The notes under the pieces are model-generated. The model was not told the DNA's origin. It ran no database searches and saw only the letters and a list, made by a program, of their open reading frames with translations. The position numbers and the translations under genes were made by a program. DNA of 64,000 bases from an uncultured Bacteroidales bacterium (GTDB taxonomy: Bacteria; Bacteroidota; Bacteroidia; Bacteroidales; P3). The DNA lies in the NCBI GenBank assembly GCA_900316515.1, contig ONDE01000013.1, forward strand, positions 124,001 to 188,000. The letters are read 5' to 3'. Positions 48,044-58,588 of this stretch are shown here, in pieces (position 1 is the first letter of the stretch; every line of letters begins with the position of its first letter).

Positions 48044-51000
48044 TTATTTCTTGATTACGCGAACCACGATGCCGTCGACGCTGACGGTGTAGCTGCCGTT
48101 GGCGAGGTTGCCAAGCTCCAGCTGGTATGTGTCGCCGTTGAAGGTGGTGTTAACCATTTCTACGCCCATGATGCTCATCACGCGCAGGCTGTGAGTAGCG
48201 TTGCGGCTGTTGGTGACGGTGATGTTTGCACGGTCGGCGGTGGGGTTGGGGTACACGCCAACGGTGGTCGGTGCGGCCTCGTCGGCAATCAGGGTCGTCA
48301 CGTCGTCCTGCGGGCACGAGGTGGTGGCCACGCCGTTCATCTTGGCCATAACACGGTATTCGCCGGTAAGACCGCCGACTTCCTGGTAGTAGTACTGTCC
48401 GGCAGCCTCGGTGATTTCGGTCCAGGTGGCGCCGCCGTCGGTGCTGTGGAGCCAGTGGATGTCGGTGAAGCAGTGGCAGGTGTCAACCAGTGCGATGACA
48501 TCGTTGAACAGAGGCATGGTGTAGGTCTTGGGCAGGTTCACGTTGAAGCCGATGGTTATCGTGTCGCTGACGAGGTTGGGGTGTGCGCTGTTTCTGAAGA
48601 GCAGTTTGACGGTGTAGAGACCGAAGTTGGCATCGGCGGGGATGTTGAGGACTATGGTGCCGGCGTTGGTGGCATCGAGGGCGGTCCAGTCAACATCAAC
48701 GAAGTTCTGGGCAAGAGCCTCGTCGGAGAAGATAAGCTTGTACTCGTCGGGGTTGCCGCTGGTCAGGAAGTAGCGGATGGTGTCGTTGCCGGAGCAGTAA
48801 CCGAAGGCGTTCACCTCGATGCCGTTGGCGGCAGTGTCCATCATGACGTAGTTCTCGATGATGGCACCGTCGTAGGCTATGATGGCCGTCGTGGTGTCGA
48901 GGTAGTAGTTGCTGACGTCGGCGCCGGTGATGTTATAGTTGACAATGATGGGTTTGCCCTCGCCCACGGTGGCGTCGCTGAACTGGGCGTTCACGTTGTC
49001 CATGTCAAGAACCACTTCGTCGTCGCCAAGCACGCCTTCCAGCGTGGCATAGGTGGTGATTACAGCGGCGTTGGTGCCATCGTAGAACTTCTCGTGCTCA
49101 ACCTCCCAACCCGAGGCAGTGAGACCGGCCTTATAGATGTTCAGGTATAGGAAGGTGGTGTTTGTGTCGAGGTAGAAGTCTTCGCTCTGTGCGGAGGCAA
49201 TGACGACATAGTTGCCGACATTGATGGCCTCGGAGGCAGTGATGCCTGTGGCGATGTTGATGTAGCTCAGTATGGCGGTGTCAGTACCTTCCTCATGGGT
49301 GTAGGTGGCCACGATGCCGGTGACAGGTTCGGCGGTGTAGGTCACGTTCGACGACTGGATTTCCCAGTTCACGGTGTAGACGTTGCGCGACCAGCGGGCG
49401 TTGATGGTGGTGTTGGCAGTCGGCATAGTGGTGTAGGCAGGTTGCCAGCCGGCGAAGGTGTAGCCGCGGCGTACGGGGACGCGGGTGTAGTCGATAGGCT
49501 GACCCCAGGCGAGGTACTCGTCGAGGGGTGAGTTGTCGGTGAAGTGGCCGCCGTTGAGGTTCCACACCAGGTGGAAGGTGTCGCGCACATAGTGGATGGT
49601 CACCACGGTGTCGTGGTCGGGCATCGTGAAGAGAGCACCTGCTTCAACGGGGGTGTAGTATGAGTATGCCAGAGGCTGGATGCTCACGGGCGAGCCGATA
49701 GTCGCATAGCGGCGCAGGGTGTCGACGATAGAATCCTGGGCGTCGATGCCGATACGCACGTGGCGGGCGGTGTAGTAAGTCTCTGTGCTGTCGACAATGT
49801 GCCATTCGGCATAGAGGGCGGTGTCTGAAGTGAGCACCTCGTTCTCAAAGTCCCAAGGATGGTCGCTGAAGAGCGAGTCGACCCACCATGCGATGAAGGT
49901 GGTGTCGGTGCCTATGAAGCGAGCGGGAATCGATTTGACGGGGTTGATCTTGTTGTCGGGGTTGTTGTAGATGGTATCGAAGTTGTTGACATAGTCCCAG
50001 TGCTTCCAGGTGACTTTGTAGCCGGTGCCGATGGTCCAGGGAAACAGGGCAGAGTCGGCATCGGTGTTCTCGATGAAGAAGTGGCGGTTTGCCACGTAGT
50101 TGTCGTAGCGGGTGGCATATTTGCCGCCTTCAATGCTGATGGGGTCGCCGCTGGCGTTGGCGAGGGACACATAGCGTCCGCCGGCGATGGTGGTGGGGTG
50201 GTTGGCGACGGTGAGTTCACCAAGCGAGTCGACGCTGAGCGTCATGGGGGCGTTGCCGGAGATACCGGTGATGCTGTTCACGTTGCCGCCGAGGATTACC
50301 ATGGTGTCGGCAGTGTGGCCTACATACAGGGAGCTAAGGCTCTTGTCGCCCAGCTGGAGCACTGCGGCGGTAGCCACAGTCTGCGGGGTGGTGCCGGTGT
50401 AGTCCATGTTCAGATAGACGGTGTCGCCATTGGCGCTGTCGGCTGCGATGTTGAGGTCGCGGCTGTAGAGGTAGTGTCCGTTGCTGCGCTCCACGCGGCC
50501 ATAGGCGAGGATGGGCAGGCCGTTCAGACGATTCTCAACCGTCGAGCCAAGAATGTCGAGCGTACCAGTCGAACCCGTTGCCAAGGTCACGGCTTTGCTG
50601 CCCACGGGGCCGGAGAAGTTGACGTTGCCCACTTCGGCGCGGCTGCCATCCTTCACAATGATGATGGCGGCACTGTCGTTGCTGGTCGAGAGATCGCAGA
50701 CGTCTGCCGACAGGAACGAGTTGTTCTCAAGCTGGGCAATGACGGAGCCAGATGCTATGGTTACGTTCTGCATCATCAGGCTCGAATTGTTGAGCATGAA
50801 TATGCGGCCGGTGCCGGCGCCAGCAGCGATGTTGCTGATGGAACCTTCCCAGCTGACGTCGCTGTTGTTGATGATGACAGCGGGGACGGCGAGCTGGTTG
50901 GTGATGGTCTTGCCATTCTGGTTGATGGTGAGGCTGTTGTCGATAGTAACACTGGTGCTTCCGCTGAGGGTCACATTGTTGACAAAGGTAAGGGCGTTGA

Positions 51001-51541
51001 TGCCGTCGGCAAACGAGGCCCAGTAGGCGGCGTTCTGGAACGAGGAATAGAACCAGTTGGTGTTGTCCTGGATAACTGCGTTGTTCTCGCCAAGCATGAA
51101 CTCGACGTTTATCGGTGCGCCAAGGTTGTTGATGGAGCCCGAGAGTGCCAATGTGGTTGCCTGGAACACTCCGAGGTTGTAATCCGAACCGGCGCCGAGA
51201 ACGTAGTACCTGTTGTTGTTGTCTTTTATCAAGACAAAGCAGACATTGTAGGTGGAGTCCACAAAGCCCATGACGTCGTAGCCGTTTTCAATCGACAGCT
51301 CGGTGTACGTCAGTGTATCGATCCACACAGCGTTGCCTGTGTAGCTGTCGCTCAGACTGGCCGAGTCGACGAAATAGTCCACACCGGTGGTGCCCATGTA
51401 GACGCGGGCGCTGGTAAGTGTAGCACGGTCCATGGTCATGACACTCAGGTCGACCGGGATGGTTTGCTGTGCTTCTACACCTCTGCCGGAAAGCATAAAT
51501 GTTAACATTGCTCCCAGCACAAAACATAGTGTTTTCTTCAT
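48044..51541 (-). CDS. Large T9SS-exported surface protein with MBG and InlB-type repeats
   Basis: 1165 residues. Signal peptide MKKTLCFVLGAMLTFMLSGRGVEAQ. The N-terminal half is a beta-helix-like region of Asn/Ser turns. Residues about 500-720 have InlB B-repeat (Listeria-Bacteroides) modules, for example WNLNGGHFTDNSPLDEYL and GYTFAGWQPAYTTMP. Residues about 720-890 contain MBG/YDG-type modules (VTYTAEPVTGIVATY, HEKFYDGTNAAVITTY). The last 80 are a T9SS type A sorting domain (VGVYPNPTADRANITV, LGNLANGSYTVSVDG). It is expected on the cell surface. It lies 32 bases upstream of the OmpA-family gene on the same strand. Confidence 0.87.
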   Translation of the reverse strand: MKKTLCFVLGAMLTFMLSGRGVEAQQTIPVDLSVMTMDRATLTSARVYMGTTGVDYFVDSASLSDSYTGNAVWIDTLTYTELSIENGYDVMGFVDSTYNVCFVLIKDNNNRYYVLGAGSDYNLGVFQATTLALSGSINNLGAPINVEFMLGENNAVIQDNTNWFYSSFQNAAYWASFADGINALTFVNNVTLSGSTSVTIDNSLTINQNGKTITNQLAVPAVIINNSDVSWEGSISNIAAGAGTGRIFMLNNSSLMMQNVTIASGSVIAQLENNSFLSADVCDLSTSNDSAAIIIVKDGSRAEVGNVNFSGPVGSKAVTLATGSTGTLDILGSTVENRLNGLPILAYGRVERSNGHYLYSRDLNIAADSANGDTVYLNMDYTGTTPQTVATAAVLQLGDKSLSSLYVGHTADTMVILGGNVNSITGISGNAPMTLSVDSLGELTVANHPTTIAGGRYVSLANASGDPISIEGGKYATRYDNYVANRHFFIENTDADSALFPWTIGTGYKVTWKHWDYVNNFDTIYNNPDNKINPVKSIPARFIGTDTTFIAWWVDSLFSDHPWDFENEVLTSDTALYAEWHIVDSTETYYTARHVRIGIDAQDSIVDTLRRYATIGSPVSIQPLAYSYYTPVEAGALFTMPDHDTVVTIHYVRDTFHLVWNLNGGHFTDNSPLDEYLAWGQPIDYTRVPVRRGYTFAGWQPAYTTMPTANTTINARWSRNVYTVNWEIQSSNVTYTAEPVTGIVATYTHEEGTDTAILSYINIATGITASEAINVGNYVVIASAQSEDFYLDTNTTFLYLNIYKAGLTASGWEVEHEKFYDGTNAAVITTYATLEGVLGDDEVVLDMDNVNAQFSDATVGEGKPIIVNYNITGADVSNYYLDTTTAIIAYDGAIIENYVMMDTAANGIEVNAFGYCSGNDTIRYFLTSGNPDEYKLIFSDEALAQNFVDVDWTALDATNAGTIVLNIPADANFGLYTVKLLFRNSAHPNLVSDTITIGFNVNLPKTYTMPLFNDVIALVDTCHCFTDIHWLHSTDGGATWTEITEAAGQYYYQEVGGLTGEYRVMAKMNGVATTSCPQDDVTTLIADEAAPTTVGVYPNPTADRANITVTNSRNATHSLRVMSIMGVEMVNTTFNGDTYQLELGNLANGSYTVSVDGIVVRVIKK

Positions 51542-51662
51542 TTTTTTTGTTATTTTATTAGTTTATATATTTATAATTTCCTGTTGTTTATTCTAGTCTG
51601 CCGACAATCAACGCTCTCAAATCCAGTGGGATGAGCGTAGATTGTCTTTTCGGTCCAAAAAG

Positions 51663-51670
51663 CAAAGATA
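51663..51670 (-). promoter_or_regulatory. -7 promoter box (TATCTTTG)
   Basis: Minus-strand TATCTTTG, 122 bases upstream of the T9SS surface protein start; it may drive both that gene and the OmpA-family gene. Confidence 0.55.
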
Positions 51671-51705
51671 CAACTTTTTTCTAAATTAATGAGATAATAT
51701 AAAAA

Positions 51706-51731
51706 AGAGGCCTGCCAAACGGCAGGCCTCT
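51706..51731 (-). terminator. Rho-independent terminator of the coiled-coil lipoprotein gene
   Basis: AGAGGCCTGCC-AAAC-GGCAGGCCTCT, followed on the minus strand by TTTTTT (A run at 51701-51706). Confidence 0.9.
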
Positions 51732-51756
51732 AATCTTATTACTCGTTTCTGTCCTT

Positions 51757-52629
51757 TTATTTGGTCGAGATAACCAGATAGTCAGTGTATTTCCAGAACT
51801 GCGAGGGGTTGAGGATGCGCAGGTAGGCAACAACTTTGCTGTCCTCTTCGTCGTATACCAGCTCGTAGCTGTTTTCGGGGTGCTGCGAGATGACCTGGGC
51901 TTTCTTCTTGTTGACGGTGATGGTGGTGACCTTGGTGCGGTCGATCTCGGTGAAGAGCTCGGTGGGCATGTCGGCCATGGTGCCCTGTTTACGGCCAATG
52001 CCGATGAAGCCACCGGTCTTGTTCACGATGCCGGCTTCCTTAAGGTCGCTGTAGCTTCCAACCACGAAGTAGGCACGGTTGGCGTCGGCCACCTGGCGGG
52101 CAATGTAGTCGTCCTTCTCCTTGTTCGAGGCGGTGAGGTCGGTAACGCTCTGGTTCAGACCTTTGATGACCACCTTGTTGTTCTCGAGTTCGGTGAGCAG
52201 TTCGGCAATCTGGGCTTCCTGGGCGGCGCTGCGCTCCTCAAGTTTGGTGATGTAAGCTTGAAGGTCGGCATTCTTTTTGTTCAGACTGCTGACGCGCGAG
52301 TTGAGCTGGGCGATCTTGGCCTTGTTGTCGGCCATGAGGTTCTCGATCGAGCTCATCTGGTCGGCAATCTGCTGTTTGTGATTGTAGTTGCCCTCGGTGT
52401 CGTTGCGGCGCATCTCCTGCACGCTCGAGTATTTCGAGTTGATCATCGAGAGGTTGCCTTCGATCTCGTTCAGCATCTGGAACAGGTCGTCAATCTCAGT
52501 ATCCTTCGCATTGACCACACCCTGCAGCGAGTCGATAGTGGCTTTCTGCATTTCGAGTTCTTTCTGGTTGCAAGCCGTGAAGGCTGCCACAAAGGTCATC
52601 AGACCTAATGCCAATAAAATTTTCTTCAT
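51757..52629 (-). CDS. Coiled-coil lipoprotein
   Basis: 290 residues. Signal MKKILLALGLMTFVAAFTAC with the lipobox Cys. Residues about 25-185 are a long coiled coil (heptads such as IAQLNSRVSSLNKKNADLQAYITKLEE). The last 100 form a compact domain (RAYFVVGSYSDLKEAGIVNKTGG ... VVAYLRILNPSQFWKYTDYLVIST). The layout is common among Bacteroidota envelope lipoproteins without assigned function. Monocistronic with its own terminator. Confidence 0.75.
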   Translation of the reverse strand: MKKILLALGLMTFVAAFTACNQKELEMQKATIDSLQGVVNAKDTEIDDLFQMLNEIEGNLSMINSKYSSVQEMRRNDTEGNYNHKQQIADQMSSIENLMADNKAKIAQLNSRVSSLNKKNADLQAYITKLEERSAAQEAQIAELLTELENNKVVIKGLNQSVTDLTASNKEKDDYIARQVADANRAYFVVGSYSDLKEAGIVNKTGGFIGIGRKQGTMADMPTELFTEIDRTKVTTITVNKKKAQVISQHPENSYELVYDEEDSKVVAYLRILNPSQFWKYTDYLVISTK

Positions 52630-52828
52630 TTTTTTATCTTTTATTGTTTTTGTTCAATTCTGTCGCCACGGTTTAATACTTTAAGTGGCGTTTTTATAAC
52701 GCCCCCAAAAACCAATTATTGTGCTATATCTATTAAATAATTGTTAAATATTCCTAATGTCCTCCTCCAAAAGTGCTGTTTTACGCCTCGGTATACTAAA
52801 AAAATGGAATCGTCGTTAAAAGCGTAGA

Positions 52829-54415
52829 ATGAAGATTGTCGACATAGACCTCAGTCCTGAACAGTATCACCTTCAGGAGCAGCGTCGGCAGGCTGTGGCG
52901 CGTGCCATGGGCCTTGCCGAAAGCGATATCGCCGGCATTGATGTGGTGCGTCGCAGCATTGACTGCCGCCGGCGTAATGTGATGTATCATACGACGTTGA
53001 GTGTCCGCCTGCAGGGCGAGGCCGAGCCAATGGCGGCTCCTGTGGCCGATCCTTATCGCGACTGCCATGATGCGCCGCCTGTGGTCATTGTCGGCGCCGG
53101 CCCTGCTGGCCTCTTCGCTGCCCTTAAGGCGTTGCAACTGGGCTTGAAGCCCGTTATCGTCGAACGTGGCAAGCCTGTTTCCGAGCGTAAATACGACATC
53201 GCCGCCATCACGCGCCAGAAGCATGTAAACCCCGACAGTAACTGGTGTTTCGGTGAGGGCGGTGCCGGTACCTACAGTGATGGCAAGCTCTACACCCGTT
53301 CAACAAAACGTGGCGATGTGGGGGCGGTGCTGCGCACCTTTGTGGCTCATGGCGCCGCCCCTGATATCATGCTCGATGCTCACGCCCATATCGGCACCGA
53401 TCGTCTGTCGGCCATCATCGCCTCGATGCGTAATACTATAGAAATGCATGGCGGTGAGTATCATTTCAATACGCGTGTTGTCGACCTTGTGGTAAGCGAT
53501 GGCGCGGTGAAGGGTGTTGTCACCACCGGGGGCACCATCGATGCACAGGCTGTTGTCCTGGCCACCGGCCATTCGGCACGCGATATCTACCAACTTTTCC
53601 ACCGTCGCGGATGGCTCCTTGAGGCCAAACCTTTCGCCCTCGGTGTCAGGGTCGAGCATCCCCAGGAACTCATCAACGAGATACAATACCACGGCAGTGG
53701 CTATTCCAGGTTGCTTCCGGCGGCAGCCTATAGCCTCACCACCCAGGTATACTCTAGTAATCATGCTGTCAGGCAAACAGGCAATCCCCATGGTGTTTTC
53801 AGTTTCTGCATGTGTCCTGGCGGCGTCATAGTACCTGCTGCCACGGCCGATGGACAGCAGGTGGTGAACGGCATGAGCAATTCGCGCCGCAACTCGCCTT
53901 TTGCCAACAGCGGCATCGCTGTCACCGTTGGACTGGATGATGTTGCGGAGAAGGATGTCTTTGCCTTGCTGCGGTTCCAGCAAGAGGTGGAGGCGCGCAT
54001 GTTCCACGCTGCCGGCGACACGGTCGATGCCCCGTCGCAGCGGCTCACCGATTTCCTGCGTCGTCGCCCTTCCGGCACGCTCAACAAAAGCGGATATATG
54101 GGGCAGTGTGTCAACAGTCCGTTGCACGAGTTGTTGCCCAAGTTCGTCGTCGATGCGCTGATACAGGGTTTCAAGGATTTCGACCGCAAGATGCATGGCT
54201 TTGTCACCGAGCAGGCGTCGCTGCTGGCCGTCGAGAGTCGCACCTCGTCGCCCGTGCGCATTCCGCGCGACAGGCTGACCTTGCAGCACCCGCAACTGCA
54301 GGGTCTATACCCCTGTGGAGAGGGTGCTGGCTATGCTGGCGGCATTGTGTCGTCGGCTTTGGATGGCATGCGTTGTATGGAGGAGTGTGCTAAGAGATTT
54401 GAGTCCAGTCGATAG
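52829..54415 (+). CDS. FAD-dependent oxidoreductase (uncharacterised dehydrogenase family)
   Basis: 528 residues. After an N-terminal 85-residue domain comes a dinucleotide-binding motif VVIVGAGPAGLFAALKAL, then VIVERGKPVSERKYDI and NWCFGEGGAGTYSDGKLYT, typical of the COG2509-type FAD dehydrogenases. The C-terminus has YPCGEGAGYAGGIVSSALDGMRC for FAD binding. Substrate unknown. Its last 26 bases overlap the convergent ung gene. Confidence 0.87.
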   Translation: MKIVDIDLSPEQYHLQEQRRQAVARAMGLAESDIAGIDVVRRSIDCRRRNVMYHTTLSVRLQGEAEPMAAPVADPYRDCHDAPPVVIVGAGPAGLFAALKALQLGLKPVIVERGKPVSERKYDIAAITRQKHVNPDSNWCFGEGGAGTYSDGKLYTRSTKRGDVGAVLRTFVAHGAAPDIMLDAHAHIGTDRLSAIIASMRNTIEMHGGEYHFNTRVVDLVVSDGAVKGVVTTGGTIDAQAVVLATGHSARDIYQLFHRRGWLLEAKPFALGVRVEHPQELINEIQYHGSGYSRLLPAAAYSLTTQVYSSNHAVRQTGNPHGVFSFCMCPGGVIVPAATADGQQVVNGMSNSRRNSPFANSGIAVTVGLDDVAEKDVFALLRFQQEVEARMFHAAGDTVDAPSQRLTDFLRRRPSGTLNKSGYMGQCVNSPLHELLPKFVVDALIQGFKDFDRKMHGFVTEQASLLAVESRTSSPVRIPRDRLTLQHPQLQGLYPCGEGAGYAGGIVSSALDGMRCMEECAKRFESSR

Positions 54416-55067
54416 GCTCTACCCCTTGTTTGCGTAGCAGATCGTTGGCACGCGAAAAATGGCGGCATCCGAAGAATCCCCTGTAGGCCGACAGCGGCGA
54501 AGGGTGTGGGGCTGTGAGGATGAAGTGCTTGTGAGGGTCAATGAATTTCTTCTTTGCTATTGCGTAGCTGCCCCAGAGCAGGAATACCACGCCGCGACGG
54601 TTGTCGTTGATGGCCTTGATGGCGGCGTCGGTAAACTCTTCCCACCCGTGGCGTTGGTGGCTGCCGGCACGGTGGGCACGCACCGTGAGGGTGGCGTTGA
54701 GCAGCAGCACCCCCTGCCGGGCCCATCCGCTGAGGTCGCCTTTGGTGGTGGGGATGTTGACGCCAAGGTCGTCGTTGATTTCCTTGATGATGTTCACCAG
54801 CGATGGCGGTACTTGCACGCCTTCGGGTACCGAGAAGCTGAGTCCCATGGCTTGCCCTGGTTCGTGATAGGGGTCTTGGCCCAGTATGACTACCTTCACC
54901 TTGTCGAGCGGTGTGCTGTCGAAGGCGGCGAAAATCTTGCTGCCCGGCGGGTAGCAGGTGTACTGCTGCCGTTCGGCGACGAGGAACTCTTTGAGTTGCG
55001 CGAAGTACGGCGCCTCGAACTGTTCCTTCAGTGCAGTGTACCAGCTGTAGTCGATCTTGACAATCAT
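54390..55067 (-). CDS. ung: Uracil-DNA glycosylase (family 1)
   Basis: 225 residues. Catalytic water-activating Asp in VVILGQDPYHEPGQAMGLSFSV; the second active-site motif is HPSPLSAYRGFFGCRHFS. It removes uracil from DNA in base-excision repair. Translation is coupled to the upstream hydrolase: TAATG, sharing one base. Confidence 0.95.
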   Translation of the reverse strand: MIVKIDYSWYTALKEQFEAPYFAQLKEFLVAERQQYTCYPPGSKIFAAFDSTPLDKVKVVILGQDPYHEPGQAMGLSFSVPEGVQVPPSLVNIIKEINDDLGVNIPTTKGDLSGWARQGVLLLNATLTVRAHRAGSHQRHGWEEFTDAAIKAINDNRRGVVFLLWGSYAIAKKKFIDPHKHFILTAPHPSPLSAYRGFFGCRHFSRANDLLRKQGVEPIDWTQIS

Positions 55068-55705
55068 TATACAAGGAATGAGTTATACTTCTTCTCCTTG
55101 CCAATCTGGCTTTGTATGCCGTGGCCGGGGAGCACGCGGTAGTCGTCGGGGAGTGTAAGTATGCGGCTTTTGAGTTTCTCTATCAGGGTGGGGTAGTCGC
55201 CTCCGGGGAGGTCGGTGCGGCCGATGCTGAAATGGAAGAGGGCATCGCCTGTTATCACGACCTTCTCGGCGTGTATCACGAAGCACATGCTTCCTTCGCA
55301 GTGGCCTGGCACATAGCGGCATTCCACCTCGGTGTTGCCCACATGCAGTATTTCGTCGTCTTCTATCCCGTTGACCTCCAGGTCGCCCATGTTGTCGACG
55401 GCGAAGCCCATGATGCCGCCGTAGGCCTCGGCCTGGCGCAGCAGTTTGCAACCCTCGCGGTGCATTGTTACGGGCAGTCCGTAGAGGGCACAAGCCTGCC
55501 GCAGGCCGGCGATATGGTCGACATGGGCGTGGGTGAGGAGGATATGTGTCACCTTGAGTTTCTCAGCCTCGATATACTGTGTCAGCTGGGCATCTTCGAA
55601 CGATGCCTCGCAGGCCGGGTCGACGATGGCGCAGTGCCGTGTGGCTTCGTCGACGATAAGGTAGCAGTTTACCTCGAAGTGGTTGAACGTAAACTGTTTA
55701 ATCAT
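55067..55705 (-). CDS. Metallo-beta-lactamase fold hydrolase (glyoxalase II-like)
   Basis: 212 residues. Zinc motif [16 protein letters not shown], then [13 protein letters not shown] and [20 protein letters not shown], as in the small glyoxalase-II-like hydrolases of Bacteroidota. Cytoplasmic; substrate uncertain (a thioester hydrolase is likely). It overlaps lysS upstream by 8 bases and ung downstream by 1, as the middle gene of a three-gene operon. Confidence 0.9.
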   Translation of the reverse strand: MIKQFTFNHFEVNCYLIVDEATRHCAIVDPACEASFEDAQLTQYIEAEKLKVTHILLTHAHVDHIAGLRQACALYGLPVTMHREGCKLLRQAEAYGGIMGFAVDNMGDLEVNGIEDDEILHVGNTEVECRYVPGHCEGSMCFVIHAEKVVITGDALFHFSIGRTDLPGGDYPTLIEKLKSRILTLPDDYRVLPGHGIQSQIGKEKKYNSFLV

Positions 55706-57422
55706 TGAGCCAGGCGTCGAATTGCTCTCTCTTGAGGGCGGGGATATCGAGCTTCATCTTCTTGCGGAGGCCGCCGAGGTCGTTGAAGAGCTTGTTGGGG
55801 TTGGCGGCTTTAAGCTGCTCGTAGGTCTTGATGCCTGCCTTCTGCAGCACGGGCACCCAAGCCTCGTCGACACCGTGGGCGGTGAGGTCGCCCGACTCGT
55901 CCTCGCCCGATTTGGCATGCACCTCTGGCTTCATCTGCGGGAAGAGCAGCACGTCCTGTATGCTCTGTGCACCGGTCATCATCATGACAAGGCGGTCAAT
56001 GCCGATGCCCATGCCACTGGTCGGCGGCATGCCGTATTCGAGGGCGCGCACGAAGTCCATGTCGATGAACATGGCTTCGTCGTCGCCCTTCTCGCTCAGG
56101 CGCAGCTGCTCCTGGAAGCGGCCCAGCTGGTCGATGGGGTCGTTGAGTTCGCTGTAGGCGTTGGCCAGCTCCTTGCCACAGACGAAGAGCTCGAAGCGTT
56201 CCGTCAGTTCGGAATTGTCGCGGTGGCGCTTGCAGAGGGGCGACATCTCGATGGGGTAGTCGGTGACGAAGGTAGGCTGGATGAGCTTGCCCTCGCACTT
56301 CTCGCCGAAGATGGCGTCGATGAGCTTGCCCTTGCCCATGGTGGCGTCGGTCTCAACGCCAAGCTTGGCGCAGGCCTCACGCAGCTGATCTTCGTCCATA
56401 CCGCTCACATCCACACCCGTCTCCTCTTTGATGAGCTCAATCATCGGGGCGCGGCGGAAGGGAGCCTTGAAGTTGATCTCGTTGCCCCACACGTTGACCT
56501 TCGTGGTGCCGTGCAGTTCCATAGCGATACGTTCCAGCATGGTTTCCACAAAGCGCATCATCCAGTTGTAGTCCTTGTAGGCCACATATATCTCCATGCA
56601 GGTGAACTCGGGGTTGTGGGTGCGGTCCATGCCCTCGTTGCGGAAGTTGCGGCTGAACTCATACACACCTGCGAAGCCGCCCACTATGAGGCGCTTCAGG
56701 TACAGTTCGTTGGCGATGCGCAGGTAGAGGTCGATGTCCAGCGCGTTGTGGTGTGTAACGAAGGGGCGTGCGGCGGCACCGCCGGGGATGCTCTGCAGCA
56801 CAGGGGTGTCCACCTCCAGGTACCCCTGCTCGTTGAAGTAGTCGCGCATGGTGTTGACAATCTTGGCACGCTGCACGAAGGTCTCGCGCACCTGCGGGTT
56901 GACGATGAGGTCTACATAGCGCTGACGGTAGCGCAGCTCGGGGTCGCTGAAGGCGTCGTAGACCACGCCGTCTTTCTCCTTGACGATGGGCAGCGGACGC
57001 AGGCTCTTGCTGAGCACCGTGAGGCTCTTCACATGGATGGAGGTCTCGCCCATCTGGGTCACGAAAACGTAGCCGGTGATGCCGATGATGTCGCCGATGT
57101 CGAGCAGGCGTTTGAAGACTGTGTTGTAGAGGGTCTTGTCCTCGCCGGGGCATATCTCGTCGCGCTTGATGTACAGCTGTATGCGGCCGTAGCTGTCCTG
57201 CAGCTCCACGAACGAGGCGGCACCCATGATGCGGCGGCTCATGATGCGGCCGGCGATGCTGATATTCTGGAAGAGAGTGTTGTCCTGTGGGAACTTCTCC
57301 AGTATTTCTGCGCTTTTGGCGTTCACCTCGTAGAGGGCGGCGGGGTAGGGGTTGATACCCAGATTCTTCAACTCTGCCAGCGAATTGCGGCGTATCTGTT
57401 CTTGCTCAGTAAGTTCTGCCAT
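55698..57422 (-). CDS. lysS: Lysyl-tRNA synthetase (class II)
   Basis: 574 residues. N-terminal OB-fold ([21 protein letters not shown]), motif 2 [19 protein letters not shown], motif 3 [23 protein letters not shown]. After motif 3 there is an extension of about 75 residues ending in [10 protein letters not shown], including an HhH-like [20 protein letters not shown], found in Bacteroidota LysRS. It charges tRNA-Lys. First gene of the lysS - MBL hydrolase - ung operon. Confidence 0.95.
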   Translation of the reverse strand: MAELTEQEQIRRNSLAELKNLGINPYPAALYEVNAKSAEILEKFPQDNTLFQNISIAGRIMSRRIMGAASFVELQDSYGRIQLYIKRDEICPGEDKTLYNTVFKRLLDIGDIIGITGYVFVTQMGETSIHVKSLTVLSKSLRPLPIVKEKDGVVYDAFSDPELRYRQRYVDLIVNPQVRETFVQRAKIVNTMRDYFNEQGYLEVDTPVLQSIPGGAAARPFVTHHNALDIDLYLRIANELYLKRLIVGGFAGVYEFSRNFRNEGMDRTHNPEFTCMEIYVAYKDYNWMMRFVETMLERIAMELHGTTKVNVWGNEINFKAPFRRAPMIELIKEETGVDVSGMDEDQLREACAKLGVETDATMGKGKLIDAIFGEKCEGKLIQPTFVTDYPIEMSPLCKRHRDNSELTERFELFVCGKELANAYSELNDPIDQLGRFQEQLRLSEKGDDEAMFIDMDFVRALEYGMPPTSGMGIGIDRLVMMMTGAQSIQDVLLFPQMKPEVHAKSGEDESGDLTAHGVDEAWVPVLQKAGIKTYEQLKAANPNKLFNDLGGLRKKMKLDIPALKREQFDAWLND

Positions 57423-57491
57423 ATATCTGTTTTGTTTTTATTTGCTCATATACAATGTGCTGTGAAGAAAAACACAGCATATTTTAAATTG

Positions 57492-57499
57492 CAAAGATA
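57492..57499 (-). promoter_or_regulatory. -7 promoter box (TATCTTTG)
   Basis: Minus-strand TATCTTTG 70 bases upstream of lysS. Confidence 0.65.
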
Positions 57500-57647
57500 C
57501 AATTTTTTTTAAGAATGGTGAAAAGTGAATGCGAAAAGTGAAAGTGGGTAGGGGGGTGCCCTTGGATAAACCGATTGTAATTCGGTGATAATTCGCGCTG
57601 TATACATTATTTTTTATGTATATGTGTTTCGTGTGTGGAAAAATTTG

Positions 57648-57655
57648 TAAATTTG
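57648..57655 (+). promoter_or_regulatory. -7 promoter box (TAAATTTG)
   Basis: TAAATTTG 49 bases upstream of rfbA, with a GTTTC/GTGTG region before it; fits TAnnTTTG. Confidence 0.55.
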
Positions 57656-57703
57656 CAGCGCAAAAATGAGAGGCTTTAGCCTCCGCAACAAATAGTAAAC
57701 GAC

Positions 57704-58588
57704 ATGAAAGGCATTGTTCTGGCCGGTGGTTCCGGTACCCGACTTTATCCTATAACCAAGGGTGTCAGCAAGCAGTTGCTGCCGATATACGACAAGCCGA
57801 TGGTGTACTATCCCATCAGCGTGCTGATGCTCGCAGGCATCCGCGAGATACTCATCATCTCCACACCCTACGATCTGCCGGGCTTCAAGCGTCTGCTGGG
57901 CGACGGCAGCGACTACGGTGTGCGCTTCGAGTATGCCGAGCAGCCTTCGCCCGACGGTCTCGCACAGGCTTTCATCATCGGTGAGAAGTTTGTTGGCAAC
58001 GATGCCGCCTGTCTTGTACTAGGCGACAATATCTTCTACGGCAACGGGTTCACGACGATGCTTACTTCTGCTGTGAAGGATGCCGAGGAGAACGGCAAAG
58101 CCACGGTCTTCGGCTACTGGGTCAACGACCCCGAGCGCTACGGCGTGGCCGAGTTCGACCGCGAGGGCAATGTGGTGAGCATCGAGGAGAAACCCAAACA
58201 GCCCAAGAGCAACTATGCCGTCACGGGATTGTATTTCTACCCCAACAAGGTGGTGGACGTGGCAAAGACCATCAAGCCCAGTGCCCGTGGCGAACTCGAG
58301 ATTACCACCGTCAACCAGCGTTTTCTGGAGGATGGCGAGCTGAAGCTGCAGCGTCTTGGTCGCGGCTTTGCGTGGCTCGACACCGGCACGCACGACTCGC
58401 TGGCCGAGGCGTCCACCTTCGTGGAGGTTATCGAGAAACGCCAGGGGTTGAAGATAGCCTGTCTGGAGGGCATAGCCTACCGCCACGGCTGGATAAGCGA
58501 AGAGAAGATGCGCGAACTGGCAGCCCCGATGGCCAAGAACCAGTATGGACAGTATCTGTTGAAGGTTATTGACGAGTTGAAAAGATAA
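57704..58588 (+). CDS. rfbA: Glucose-1-phosphate thymidylyltransferase
   Basis: 294 residues. Nucleotidyltransferase signature [35 protein letters not shown] at the N-terminus, then [16 protein letters not shown] and [11 protein letters not shown]. It makes dTDP-glucose, the first step to dTDP-rhamnose and related sugars. It overlaps the next gene by one base (TAATG). Other rfb genes (rfbB, C, D) are not in the window. Confidence 0.95.
   Translation: MKGIVLAGGSGTRLYPITKGVSKQLLPIYDKPMVYYPISVLMLAGIREILIISTPYDLPGFKRLLGDGSDYGVRFEYAEQPSPDGLAQAFIIGEKFVGNDAACLVLGDNIFYGNGFTTMLTSAVKDAEENGKATVFGYWVNDPERYGVAEFDREGNVVSIEEKPKQPKSNYAVTGLYFYPNKVVDVAKTIKPSARGELEITTVNQRFLEDGELKLQRLGRGFAWLDTGTHDSLAEASTFVEVIEKRQGLKIACLEGIAYRHGWISEEKMRELAAPMAKNQYGQYLLKVIDELKR

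Noticed and set aside
49859..51505. 548-residue plus-strand open frame opposite the T9SS surface protein
   Set aside because: It mirrors the minus-strand gene, is Val/Gly/His-rich as expected of an antisense frame, and the minus strand has a signal peptide, recognised modules and a sorting domain.
55683..57512. 609-residue plus-strand open frame opposite lysS
   Set aside because: Antisense shadow: lysS has all class II motifs on the minus strand, while this frame has shadow composition and no domain.
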